Of a stretch of DNA of 64,000 bases, positions 1 through 7,878 are shown in pieces. The DNA is from Candidatus Thorarchaeota archaeon (lineage in GTDB: Archaea > Asgardarchaeota > Thorarchaeia > Thorarchaeales > Thorarchaeaceae). Numbering within the stretch: the first letter of the stretch is position 1; every line of letters starts with the position of its first letter. The DNA is taken from positions 1 to 64,000 of the forward strand of contig RDOF01000016.1 of assembly GCA_011365025.1 (NCBI GenBank), given 5' to 3'. The notes under the pieces are model-generated. The model worked only from the letters and a program-made list of their open reading frames with translations, was not told the DNA's origin and searched no databases. A program made the translations under genes and the position numbers.

Positions 1-606
1 ATCCGAGATCACTTCAAAGTGACCCTCTTTGATGGCTTTCTTATCTGCGATTGCACTTCCAACTCCCAATGCAAATGCCCCTGCTTCAAGCAGTGGGCCG
101 GCTGTTTCGAGATCTACACCTCCCGTCGGTACAAGTGGAATATCAGGTAGTGGCGCACGAATCGCCTTGATATAGTCTGCACCACCTATGTTGCCACACG
201 GGAATACTTTGACAGCATCTGCGCCCATGGTATATGCATTGAAGATCTCGGTTGGTGTAAGAGCCCCTGGGATAATTGGAGTTTCGTGCTTCAGGGCGGT
301 CATTATTAATTCCTTTGAGTAATTTGGGCTCACAATGAATTTACTTCCAGCTCTAATTGCATCCTCCGCCATTTTAGCATCGAGTACAGTACCTGTGCCA
401 ATCAGTATTTTCTCTCCAAAAGCACTCACCAACCGACTAACGATATCTAGCGCACCAGGAACGCTCATCGTGACTTCAATAATCGTCACTTCTCCATCTC
501 TCAAAGCATCAGCCACTTTTATTGCAGTATCTCCGGAGTCAACGCGGATTATGGGAATAAGCCCAGTATCATAAATGTGCTTCATAGCTCTTTCCTTTGT
601 CCACAT
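1..606 (-). CDS. eda: 2-dehydro-3-deoxy-phosphogluconate / 4-hydroxy-2-oxoglutarate aldolase, C-terminus cut by window edge
   Basis: Class I pyruvate aldolase of the KDPG/KHG family, which splits KDPG (or 4-hydroxy-2-oxoglutarate) into pyruvate and an aldehyde through a Lys Schiff base. I translated it from the minus strand. It reads MWTKERAMKHIYDTGLIPII, then an IIEVTMS motif (catalytic Glu region), GTGTVLD, IIPGALTPTE, the Schiff-base Lys in KVFPCG, and PTGGV. The 202 codons visible nearly equal the usual family length, so only a few C-terminal residues are missing. ATG at 606 follows a GGTGATG Shine-Dalgarno-like stretch. It lies 6 bp after the sugar kinase stop, so the two are surely co-transcribed. 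KDPG and KHG activity cannot be separated by eye. Confidence 0.9.
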   Translation of the reverse strand, partial: MWTKERAMKHIYDTGLIPIIRVDSGDTAIKVADALRDGEVTIIEVTMSVPGALDIVSRLVSAFGEKILIGTGTVLDAKMAEDAIRAGSKFIVSPNYSKELIMTALKHETPIIPGALTPTEIFNAYTMGADAVKVFPCGNIGGADYIKAIRAPLPDIPLVPTGGVDLETAGPLLEAGAFALGVGSAIADKKAIKEGHFEVISD

Positions 607-612
607 ATTTCA

Positions 613-1608
613 TCACCTGTCTATTCGAAGTCCTCTTTCTCGACCCTGAATCAGCTTTTCAACTTCCGATTTGTACACAAATGCAAGATCCCCCGGAACC
701 GAGTGTTTTAGCGCTGAGAAGGCTGAACCAAAGTCCACAGCTTTCTGAAGGTCCTTCAGCTCCAGATACCCGTAGATGAAACCCGCACTACATGAGTCTC
801 CTCCACCAAGACGGTCAATCACCTCAATGTCATAGACGGGACTCTTGTACACCTTTCCGTCAGAGAATGCGAAAACTGACCACTTGTTCTGCAATACCGA
901 AGGCGTTTCCCTAACCGTTATGACGACAATATCAAAGCCGAATTTGTCAGTTAATTTGGCCGCCACATCTTCGTAATTCTCACCCTCAATTCCATAGACA
1001 ACCTTCGTGTCTTCTTCTGTTGTGATGAGGATGTCAATATTCTCCGACGCCGGTTCTGTGAATTTCCGGGCTTCGCTGGGAGTCCATAGCTTTCCTCGAT
1101 AGTTCACATCATACGAAACCCTGCAACCCTGTTCTTTGGCTATGCGAAGAGCTTCTTCGGTTGCCTCTGCACATGATGAACTAAGTGCAGGCGTAATTCC
1201 GCTGGTGTGAAACAATTTTGCACCCTTGAGAATACTTTCCCAGGGAACCTCTCCTGGCCTGATTTTGCTTATTGCAGATTGCTTTCTATCATAGATGACT
1301 CGATTTGTCCTAGGAGCAGCACCAAACTCAACAAAATACACACCGCATCTATCGTCAGGGTCCCAGAGGATGTGTGAAGTGTCCACACCTTGCTCTCTAG
1401 CTTTGTTGCGTAGGAAGTGACCGATGGAGTTGTCTCCAAGCCTAGTCACATAGGCTGATTTCAAGCCTAGTCGTGCGCAGGCCACCGCCATATTCATTTC
1501 TGCTCCACCAGCATGAGCATTGTAGCTGCTTGTTTGCTCGAATCTCATGAAATCCGGGGGCGAAAGCCGTAGCATAACTTCGCCGAAGGTAACAACATCA
1601 TAACCCAT
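613..1608 (-). CDS. kdgK: PfkB-family sugar kinase, probable 2-dehydro-3-deoxygluconokinase
   Basis: Ribokinase/PfkB-fold kinase of 331 aa, the usual length. The N-terminus carries the GGAEMNMAVACARLG sugar-binding stretch (about residues 34-48). The C-terminal PfkB signature DRLGGGDSCSAGF (about 265-277) contains the catalytic base Asp271 and the anion-hole glycines. It would phosphorylate 2-keto-3-deoxygluconate to KDPG, the substrate of the aldolase 6 bp downstream, so the two form a short Entner-Doudoroff-type module. A TATA-like box at 1632-1640 places transcription start almost at the ATG, so this pair probably has its own promoter apart from the glycyl radical enzyme upstream. Other PfkB substrates such as fructose or ribose cannot be excluded, but the aldolase partner favours KDG. 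Confidence 0.85.
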   Translation of the reverse strand: MGYDVVTFGEVMLRLSPPDFMRFEQTSSYNAHAGGAEMNMAVACARLGLKSAYVTRLGDNSIGHFLRNKAREQGVDTSHILWDPDDRCGVYFVEFGAAPRTNRVIYDRKQSAISKIRPGEVPWESILKGAKLFHTSGITPALSSSCAEATEEALRIAKEQGCRVSYDVNYRGKLWTPSEARKFTEPASENIDILITTEEDTKVVYGIEGENYEDVAAKLTDKFGFDIVVITVRETPSVLQNKWSVFAFSDGKVYKSPVYDIEVIDRLGGGDSCSAGFIYGYLELKDLQKAVDFGSAFSALKHSVPGDLAFVYKSEVEKLIQGRERGLRIDR

Positions 1609-1631
1609 TTCATCACTCTCAAGAGCTTAAC

Positions 1632-1640
1632 GACTTTAAC
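1632..1640 (-). promoter_or_regulatory. TATA-like box for kdgK-eda
   Basis: The minus-strand sequence GTTAAAGTC is centred about 28 bp before the kinase ATG at 1608. This is the spacing expected for an archaeal TATA box driving a leaderless or near-leaderless mRNA. It lies in the 109-bp gap after the glycyl radical enzyme stop. Confidence 0.5.
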
Positions 1641-1717
1641 TTTGCACGGCTGAATGTTAAGCATATTGGAAGGTGTTTGTAAGGCGTGGCTGTACAAATT
1701 TGGCTGGCTGGGCCACC

Positions 1718-4066
1718 TTAATTTGAATCCGATTTGCTGAACTCAGTTCTTGCTATGACTTCGTCTTGCACAAAGGGATCCAGTTCAATGAAGTATGCAC
1801 TATAGCCCGCGACTCGTACTATGAGGTCTCTATGCTTTAGGGGGTTTATCTTTGCATCCTCTAAGGTTTCCCGGTCAACGACGTTGAACTGGACATGAAG
1901 CCCGCCTAGCTTGAAATATGCATCTACCAGGCTGGCGAACTTCTTCCTTCCTGAGTCGGAATCGAAGTACTCCGGTGTGAACTTCATATTATAGAGAGTT
2001 CCATTGTAGCAGAGGGCATGATCTAAACGAGCAACAGATTTCATCGCTGCCGTTGGACCATGAACATCTTGGTTTTGCGTCGGGGATACTCCATCTGATA
2101 GCATGATGCCCGCCTTTCGTCCATCTGGTGTGGCACCAAGAACTTCGCCTTGGGGGATGTACATCGAAACAGAAAAGAGTGCCCCATGGTATGGACCCCC
2201 TCGAGTGGTCATTCTCTTTTGGATTGCGTTGCAGAATGCTCGTCCTGTATCTCTTGCAAGAATGTCCACGCGTTCGATGTCGTTTCCATACTTCTCAGGA
2301 TCATTTTGAAGCTTGATACGGAACTCCTCGTGTCCCTCGAAATTCTTCGCAAGGATATCCATGAAGTCCCCCATTGACACTTCCTTTTCCTCGTAAATAT
2401 GTTTGCGAAGCATTGACAGTGAATCAGCAACTATTGCAACGCCAACTCCCATAATGCCGCCTGAGCAATACCTTGCTCCACCTTCTTGCATGTTCACGCC
2501 CCTTTGCAGGCAGTCCTGAATCAAAGCCGAGATTAGGGGTGTGGGTACCTGATTTGCATGAACCTCTGCTGCGATGCGATCAGCCTTTGTAAGCAATTCT
2601 ATTGCATTGTCAATTTGAATGGTGTAGGCTTCCCATAACTCCTGAAAGCTTGCGAAATCACCGGGCTTTCCGGTGTGGGGGCCGACCTGCTTTCCCGTTC
2701 TTGGGTCCAAACCATTATTCAGAGTCACTTCTAGTATCTTTGGAAGGTTGACGTATCCGATATTCTGTCTGGGGTCGCTTTTTCCTTCTATGATTGGCTC
2801 AACGCATCCGAGAATTGAATAATTGAAGGCTTCTGCAGGGTCAGTGCCCTTGTCAATCATTAGGGGGATAATTACATTATCATTGAATAGCCCTGGCATT
2901 CCTAGGCCCTTTGAAATTACACTTACAACCTGAGCTTTCATCTTGTCATTCGTCTTACCATGCCATCGGAAGGATACAGTGGGTTGAGTCACTCGAATAC
3001 GGCCCGTTGCTTCCAAGATAAGCTCCGTTAGTTCATTGCTAGCATCGTTTCCGTTCGTATCTTGTCCGCCAATAGTTAGGTTCTGAAACATTGGATGTCC
3101 TGCAAATGCCACACTGTAGTACTCATCTCTCAGTTTGATTAGAGAGGTGATTTTCACCCAGAGCATTTCAAGAAGCTCGAGCGTCTTCTCCCGTGTGAGT
3201 TTGCCATGCCGCAAATCGCTCGAGTAAAATGGATACACGTATTGATCAAACCTACCAATTGAAACAGAATGTCCATTGGATTCAGTCTGAACTAGGAGAT
3301 GAATGAACCAGAAGGATTGGAGTGCCTCGTGAAATGATGTTGCGGGTTGTGCTGGAACTCTTGCACAGATTCTTGAAATCTCTTTGAGTTCCTCTCTTCT
3401 TGTGTCATCTTGCTCATTCTTCGCCATTTCCATGGCAGCTTTGCTGAATCTTCCGGCGAAGCGAATCACGGCCCCCAAGCTTATTTCAACAGCCTGATAG
3501 AACTCTCTCCTACATGGGTCGGCCTTTTCTCCCAAGTCTGATACCTCTTTCAGTATCGTATCCAAGCCCTCATGAATCACCCTTCGATAGTCAACGATGA
3601 AATGGCCTATTCCTGTTCCTGGAGCCCCAATTGTGAAGAGACCGGCCTTTGATGCATCAATTGAATCACCGGAGAATTGCTTCAAAGAAATCTCAGCTGT
3701 GCTCTTCTCCTTCCAAAACTTGAACACATCTCTTAGAATTTCCTTATCTTTCTCAGCAATTGCAAAGCGTTCGGTCCTTCGCTTGTCAAGCCTATCCAGT
3801 TCTTCATCAATCCAAGCCCAGCTGTATTCGGGGAAAATTTGGCAGGATCTTGGAGTGGGCCCCATGTTCCCAACGATTAGTTCTTCATCTTCGATTCTGA
3901 TTGTCATATTCTCTAAAACATGGGCAAATGCTCCAGCAAGCCTTAGTTGAGTAGGCACTTCCATATGTTCCTTGACGTAGGATGTAAATAGTCGAGCTCG
4001 TTCTGAAGAAACAGTGGGCTCCGATTCCAATGTCCGTTTCTTGATTCGTTCCGTTCTGGAAGTCAT
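1718..4066 (-). CDS. Glycyl radical enzyme (pyruvate formate-lyase / glyceryl-type dehydratase family)
   Basis: Oxygen-sensitive radical enzyme of 782 aa, the normal size for the family. The active-site loop is GCVEP with the thiyl Cys421 and the general-base Glu423. This pattern belongs to dehydratases and lyases such as glycerol, choline or hydroxyproline enzymes, rather than true pyruvate formate-lyase, which has two adjacent Cys. The C-terminal glycyl-radical loop RVAGYSAYF places the radical on about Gly754. The substrate is not identifiable by eye. No radical-SAM activating enzyme is visible in the window, although the family needs one. The gene lies between an aminotransferase (54 bp upstream) and the KDG kinase/aldolase pair, which suggests a role in anaerobic breakdown of a polyol, sugar acid or amino acid. 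Confidence 0.9.
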   Translation of the reverse strand: MTSRTERIKKRTLESEPTVSSERARLFTSYVKEHMEVPTQLRLAGAFAHVLENMTIRIEDEELIVGNMGPTPRSCQIFPEYSWAWIDEELDRLDKRRTERFAIAEKDKEILRDVFKFWKEKSTAEISLKQFSGDSIDASKAGLFTIGAPGTGIGHFIVDYRRVIHEGLDTILKEVSDLGEKADPCRREFYQAVEISLGAVIRFAGRFSKAAMEMAKNEQDDTRREELKEISRICARVPAQPATSFHEALQSFWFIHLLVQTESNGHSVSIGRFDQYVYPFYSSDLRHGKLTREKTLELLEMLWVKITSLIKLRDEYYSVAFAGHPMFQNLTIGGQDTNGNDASNELTELILEATGRIRVTQPTVSFRWHGKTNDKMKAQVVSVISKGLGMPGLFNDNVIIPLMIDKGTDPAEAFNYSILGCVEPIIEGKSDPRQNIGYVNLPKILEVTLNNGLDPRTGKQVGPHTGKPGDFASFQELWEAYTIQIDNAIELLTKADRIAAEVHANQVPTPLISALIQDCLQRGVNMQEGGARYCSGGIMGVGVAIVADSLSMLRKHIYEEKEVSMGDFMDILAKNFEGHEEFRIKLQNDPEKYGNDIERVDILARDTGRAFCNAIQKRMTTRGGPYHGALFSVSMYIPQGEVLGATPDGRKAGIMLSDGVSPTQNQDVHGPTAAMKSVARLDHALCYNGTLYNMKFTPEYFDSDSGRKKFASLVDAYFKLGGLHVQFNVVDRETLEDAKINPLKHRDLIVRVAGYSAYFIELDPFVQDEVIARTEFSKSDSN

Positions 4067-4120
4067 CTCGCTTACTACCTCGACAACATCAAATTACTCT
4101 TTGCGTATGATGCTCAGGTA

Positions 4121-5290
4121 CTATCCTAGCAGCTTCGGGAGAAAGGTGTCAAGCCTCCCCAACGCCTCGTCGATTTTTTGCTGAGAAACTGCATAGCACA
4201 GTCTGAGAAATCCTTCACCAAAGGTGCCAAATGCGCTCCCGTGAACAGCCGCCACACGTGTTTCGCTTAGGATTTTCAGAACAAGATCGTAGGATTTCAT
4301 TCCATATGCACTAACATCAGGAAAGACATAGAATGCACCACCTGGAGGCTCCAATTCGACGCCTTCAATAGAATTCAGTCCTTTGGTTATTGCGTCGCGT
4401 CTTTTCTTGAAGCTTGAGAGCATTTCTCTAACGCAGTCCTGTGGCCCATTTACAGCCGCCTCCGCAGCCTTTTGGGCAATGGATGTCGGCATTGCCAAGA
4501 GATGTTCTTGAAGCTTGGTCATTGCCCCAATGACTTCTGCAGGCCCAGTGGTACCTCCAATTCTAAATCCTGTCATAGCATATGTCTTTGATAAAGAGAA
4601 TAGGGAAATGGTTCTTTCCTTCATCCCTGGTAAGGCTCCGATGAAATCCGGCTTAATATCATCATAACGGAACTGCTCATATGCTTCATCCGAAAGAACA
4701 AACAGGTCATGCTCAATAGCTAGGTCCGCGATCTTCCGAAGTTCCGAGTTTGATACTACTCCTCCGGTTGGGTTATTTGGGCTGTTGAGGACAATCATTT
4801 TCGTTTTCTTGGTTATGCTATCCTCAATGTCTGCTGCCTTTACCTCGAATCCGTGCTCCTTTTTCAGTTGGACCGGAACAGGTGTGCCCTCAGCGAGCTT
4901 GATGTGAGCGTAGTGGCTTACAAAACCGGGGTCTGGGTACATCACTTCATCTCCTGGTCCCACAAGGACCAAGTTTGCAAGGACAAGTGCGCCCATACCG
5001 CCTGCCGTCGCCATTATTTCAGTGACTGGATCGGCATCAATCGCGTTTTCCCGTTTTAGCTTATTGGCAAAAGCCTCTCTCAATTCTATATACCCGGCGT
5101 TGTGGGTGTATCTGGTATGACCTTCATCTAGCGCTCTCTTTGTTGCCTCTCTAATATGCTCAGGAGTATCAAAGTCTGGAATTCCAACTGTCATGTCAAT
5201 AACATCAGGTCGGCCCAGTATCTTATTGTAAATCAATCTGATTTCGCTATGCGGTACTTCATTGTTCCTCTGTGCAAGCACGAGCGTCAC
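4121..5290 (-). CDS. PLP-dependent aminotransferase, class I/II
   Basis: Fold-type I aminotransferase of 389 aa. The motifs seen are the NSPNNPTGG cofactor loop (about 169-177), the LSDEAYEQF Asp/Tyr stretch (about 199-207), the Schiff-base Lys235 in FSLSKTYAMTGFRIG, and a C-terminal Arg in EGFLRLCYA that would bind the substrate carboxylate. It resembles archaeal aspartate/aromatic aminotransferases, but specificity cannot be told. The GTG start at 5290 lies about 30 bp from a CTATAAATAG box, consistent with a leaderless mRNA. It is the first gene of a minus-strand run that continues into the glycyl radical enzyme, and it is divergent from the ATC-hydrolase-like gene. Confidence 0.9.
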   Translation of the reverse strand: MTLVLAQRNNEVPHSEIRLIYNKILGRPDVIDMTVGIPDFDTPEHIREATKRALDEGHTRYTHNAGYIELREAFANKLKRENAIDADPVTEIMATAGGMGALVLANLVLVGPGDEVMYPDPGFVSHYAHIKLAEGTPVPVQLKKEHGFEVKAADIEDSITKKTKMIVLNSPNNPTGGVVSNSELRKIADLAIEHDLFVLSDEAYEQFRYDDIKPDFIGALPGMKERTISLFSLSKTYAMTGFRIGGTTGPAEVIGAMTKLQEHLLAMPTSIAQKAAEAAVNGPQDCVREMLSSFKKRRDAITKGLNSIEGVELEPPGGAFYVFPDVSAYGMKSYDLVLKILSETRVAAVHGSAFGTFGEGFLRLCYAVSQQKIDEALGRLDTFLPKLLG

Positions 5291-5314
5291 CCAGTGCGTC
5301 GAAGCAATTCGCCT

Positions 5315-5324
5315 CTATTTATAG
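5315..5324 (-). promoter_or_regulatory. TATA box for the aminotransferase gene
   Basis: CTATAAATAG on the minus strand, centred about 29 bp upstream of the GTG start at 5290. This is the expected archaeal TATA-to-start distance for a leaderless transcript. Confidence 0.6.
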
Positions 5325-5378
5325 GCTCTTAATTGGCTAAATTCAGTCTCTTAAAAGAAGCCCAACTTGGTTTCAGGG

Positions 5379-5387
5379 TATATTTAA
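5379..5387 (+). promoter_or_regulatory. TATA box for the ATC-hydrolase-like / RraA pair
   Basis: TATATTTAA on the plus strand. Transcription would start near 5410, leaving a leader of about 25 nt before the GTG at 5436. Confidence 0.55.
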
Positions 5388-5435
5388 GAAAGCGATTCCC
5401 ATCTTCTTGACATCTCAATTAGGATGTGACAGAAG

Positions 5436-5909
5436 GTGAAGGAGCAATCGGCTGACAACGTTCGAAAAACAAACATGGAGACCCTTGCAAGCGCCCACGC
5501 TGTCTATGTTGAGGCAGCCCGAGCGAACTTCGGAGAAAAAGGTTTACAGGCGATGGGAGAGGCCAATCGAGTGCATGGCCTTAACCTGGGAGAGGCTGCA
5601 ATAAAGAGCGGCGCTTTGAGACGAGGTGATCCCAAATCGATTTTCGAGTTCTTTGACAACGCTCATCCATACTTCGGATTTCAGCTAGAGATTGAGAGGG
5701 TGTCAAATGACCTGCTAGACCTAAAGGTGACTTCGTGTCCCTGGATTGATACTTTTAGAGCGCTGGGCGCTGCAGAGGATATTTGCGACTGGGTCTGTAA
5801 AATGGATGAAGGCATAGGGCAAGCTGTTGACCCCAATTTCCGGATGACTCTCCCAAAGTGCATGATGCGTGGGGACGACTACTGTATTTACAGGTGGGAA
5901 AAGGAGTAG
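5436..5909 (+). CDS. L-2-amino-thiazoline-4-carboxylic acid hydrolase-like protein
   Basis: Small cytosolic protein of 157 aa. Its C-terminal half matches the pattern of the ATC hydrolase family: a V-T-x-CPW segment, two Cys near a helix (DICDWVCKMDE), and a final DPNFRMTLPKCMMRGDDYC stretch rich in conserved Cys, Arg and Asp. The family is named after an enzyme opening the thiazoline ring on the route from ATC to cysteine, but many members are uncharacterised and some act as ligand-binding domains. Start GTG at 5436 is chosen because the upstream ATG hits a stop at once; an internal ATG at 5475 is an alternative. The next gene (RraA-like) follows after 7 bp, so the two probably work together. 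Confidence 0.65.
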   Translation: MKEQSADNVRKTNMETLASAHAVYVEAARANFGEKGLQAMGEANRVHGLNLGEAAIKSGALRRGDPKSIFEFFDNAHPYFGFQLEIERVSNDLLDLKVTSCPWIDTFRALGAAEDICDWVCKMDEGIGQAVDPNFRMTLPKCMMRGDDYCIYRWEKE

Positions 5910-5916
5910 GATAGAG

Positions 5917-6585
5917 TTGACAAGCAAGAGAAGTGCAACTATTGAAAGATGCCTGAAACTCTACGTGGCCGCTGTTTCTGATGCCGCAGACGAGGTTGGA
6001 ATTGGACATGTTTGCATGGACAGAGGAATTGCTCCACTGACCCGAGAGAGAAGAATGGCTGGATTTGCCAGAACCGGGAAGCTGGTTCGGGCTCCGGTAC
6101 AGTTTCCATATGACGAAGCTGAACTCGACCGTTTCTTGAGTGTCGTGACTAAAGCAAACCGCGACGATTTGGTCCTATTCAATAATTCTGATGCTCCCGA
6201 TTGCTCCGCTTGGGGGCAGGTTTTAACAAGAATTGGGAAGCCCTTGGGCATCCGAGGCGCAGTCATTGATGGAACTGCCCGAGATATTGACGACATTGAT
6301 GAAATGCGGTTTGCAGTCTTCGGTCGTGGTCGGCATCCTGGTACAATGCGCGGTCGTATGAATGTTGAGTCTATTGGGGAACCTATCTGCTGCGGCGGCA
6401 TAACCGTGGTGCAAGGTGATTTGGTCTTTGGTGATGGTGATGGCGTTGTGGTCATTCCCCAAGACCAAATGGAAGAAGTTCTGAATGCCTCAGAGGAGAT
6501 TGTACGTACTGATGAATGGTGGGCCTCAAAGCTGGGTGAGGGAAAGAATCCTCACGACCTTCACAAGGAGAAACCAATTCCCTAA
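5917..6585 (+). CDS. RraA-family protein (class II pyruvate aldolase / decarboxylase-like)
   Basis: RraA/HMG-aldolase fold, 222 aa from a TTG start at 5917. I prefer this start because it lies 7 bp after the previous stop and behind a purine-rich stretch, whereas the longer open frame runs back into the upstream gene. Signature segments are GAVIDGTARDIDDI (the catalytic Arg-Asp pair) and GGITVVQGDLVFGDGDGVVV. Family members are divalent-metal aldolases/decarboxylases acting on oxaloacetate or 4-hydroxy-4-methyl-2-oxoglutarate; others only bind RNase E, which is irrelevant in an archaeon. The C-terminal extension carries WWASKLGEGKN. Its stop abuts the convergent URO-D gene with no gap. Confidence 0.8.
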   Translation: MTSKRSATIERCLKLYVAAVSDAADEVGIGHVCMDRGIAPLTRERRMAGFARTGKLVRAPVQFPYDEAELDRFLSVVTKANRDDLVLFNNSDAPDCSAWGQVLTRIGKPLGIRGAVIDGTARDIDDIDEMRFAVFGRGRHPGTMRGRMNVESIGEPICCGGITVVQGDLVFGDGDGVVVIPQDQMEEVLNASEEIVRTDEWWASKLGEGKNPHDLHKEKPIP

Positions 6586-7719
6586 CTATCCAACTGCTAT
6601 TGGATACGTTCCTGTTCTGAACGCATAGTCATATAACTCGAGCATCTTCTCTGGCGTTGAGTCGGGCTGGATATTGTGGGCTGGAGCAAGAATGTATCCT
6701 CCGCCTCGCGCCAGCGCTTCCAATCGAGTATCTACTTCATTTCGAATATCATCCAAAGTTCCCCGCTCAGACATTGCCCGTTGCAGGTCAATTCCGCCAT
6801 GAAATGTGAGTTTGTCACCGTACTTCTCTTTGAGAGAAGCCGAATCCATTCCCTTTGCCAAAGGCTGTATCGGATTCAAAATATCTACACCCACATCAAT
6901 CAGGTCTCCTATTAGAGGTTCAATTGCACCACAACTATGATACAGAACCTTCACGTGAGGTGCCCTTCTGTGAATTTCTCCGTATATCTTCTCATGACGC
7001 GGTTTCACAAAGCCTCTATACATCCGAGGACTCATAATCAGTCCCTGTTGATGGCCAAGATCATCTCCAACTTGTACGAGATCCAAATACTCCCCAACTT
7101 CATCAAGTAGGACCCTGTTCATATCGAGGGCATATTGCGTGCACTTATCCAACATGGCCTCAGCCAGTTGTGGATTTTGTACTAAGTCAATCAGGAATTT
7201 ATCAAATCCCCTCATGTAGTGTTCAACAATTTCGAAGGCCCCCCAAGGCCCCCCGACCATCCCAACTACTGCGTAGTCTGTGTTCTCATGAAGGTGCCGT
7301 GCCCAGTCCACAACTCCCTGCATTCTTGAAGGATCCTCTGCGTCAGGCCATTCCCACTCTTCAACTTGCTCAATCTCAGTGAAATCTGCCCATGGAAAAT
7401 GCACAACCTCCCAATAGGGTCCAAACCACTTCCCTCGAAAACCAAATTCAGTATCAGTTGTTCCATCTAGGAATGTCTTGGGAACAAAGCTCGCCGCTGG
7501 ATTCATGTAGACTCTTCTGAAGTCAATGTGGAGTCTCTCCAACATTTCTTCGGATATCTTCCAGCTGGACATAATACCCCACTCCTGCGTTTCGGGTGCC
7601 GCAAATTTGAGATGCTTACGCAGTTTCTCATAGGCCGCTGGTGTTGTCCAGTAGTCTAATGGTACGCGGTCAGGTTCTTCATGCTGAACGGTTTTGTAGA
7701 AACGGTCTCTAGGCTTCAT
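6586..7719 (-). CDS. Uroporphyrinogen decarboxylase (URO-D) family methyltransferase-like protein
   Basis: URO-D superfamily TIM barrel, 377 aa from the ATG at 7719. A TATA-like CTTTTAAT at 7747-7754 makes this a better start than the ATG at 7746. Visible hallmarks are the N-terminal EPDRVPLDYW segment, HSCGAIEPLIGDLIDVGVD, and FHGGIDLQ with its metal or substrate Cys/His ligands. In archaea and anaerobes such stand-alone URO-D proteins are usually corrinoid or thiol methyltransferases (MtaA/MtbA or O-demethylase types), not heme-pathway enzymes, because the heme genes are absent here. No corrinoid protein lies nearby, so the substrate is unknown. It could instead be a demethylase partner of the catabolic genes around it. 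Confidence 0.8.
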   Translation of the reverse strand: MKPRDRFYKTVQHEEPDRVPLDYWTTPAAYEKLRKHLKFAAPETQEWGIMSSWKISEEMLERLHIDFRRVYMNPAASFVPKTFLDGTTDTEFGFRGKWFGPYWEVVHFPWADFTEIEQVEEWEWPDAEDPSRMQGVVDWARHLHENTDYAVVGMVGGPWGAFEIVEHYMRGFDKFLIDLVQNPQLAEAMLDKCTQYALDMNRVLLDEVGEYLDLVQVGDDLGHQQGLIMSPRMYRGFVKPRHEKIYGEIHRRAPHVKVLYHSCGAIEPLIGDLIDVGVDILNPIQPLAKGMDSASLKEKYGDKLTFHGGIDLQRAMSERGTLDDIRNEVDTRLEALARGGGYILAPAHNIQPDSTPEKMLELYDYAFRTGTYPIAVG

Positions 7720-7746
7720 GTCAATCCGTCCTCTGGAAATGGCCAT

Positions 7747-7754
7747 ATTAAAAG
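7747..7754 (-). promoter_or_regulatory. TATA-like box for the URO-D gene
   Basis: CTTTTAAT on the minus strand, about 30 bp upstream of the ATG at 7719. It decides the start of the URO-D gene. Confidence 0.45.
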
Positions 7755-7802
7755 ACGTCTGTTTGACAAGGAAATTGTGCTTTAAGAAGACTTAAGACCC
7801 GG

Positions 7803-7816
7803 CTTAATATTTAAGC
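7803..7816. promoter_or_regulatory. Palindromic A/T box, probable TATA element of the FAD oxidase operon
   Basis: CTTAATATTTAAGC is nearly self-complementary (AATATT core, CTTAA/TTAAG arms) and lies between two divergent genes. On the plus strand it would start transcription near 7836, leaving a leader that holds AGGAG at about 7864, ahead of the ATG at 7879. Confidence 0.45.
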
Positions 7817-7878
7817 CTGAGTCTGTCCACCTGGAGATATGTATCAAGGTCTACTGACCGCAAGAGGAGTGTCAAGAG

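Noticed and set aside
335..574. Short plus-strand frame inside the aldolase
   Set aside because: It is antisense to the KDPG aldolase, whose GTGTVL and KVFP motifs are clear.
5961..6455. Antisense open frame within the RraA gene
   Set aside because: Shadow of the RraA reading frame; Ser/Pro/Thr-rich and without family features.
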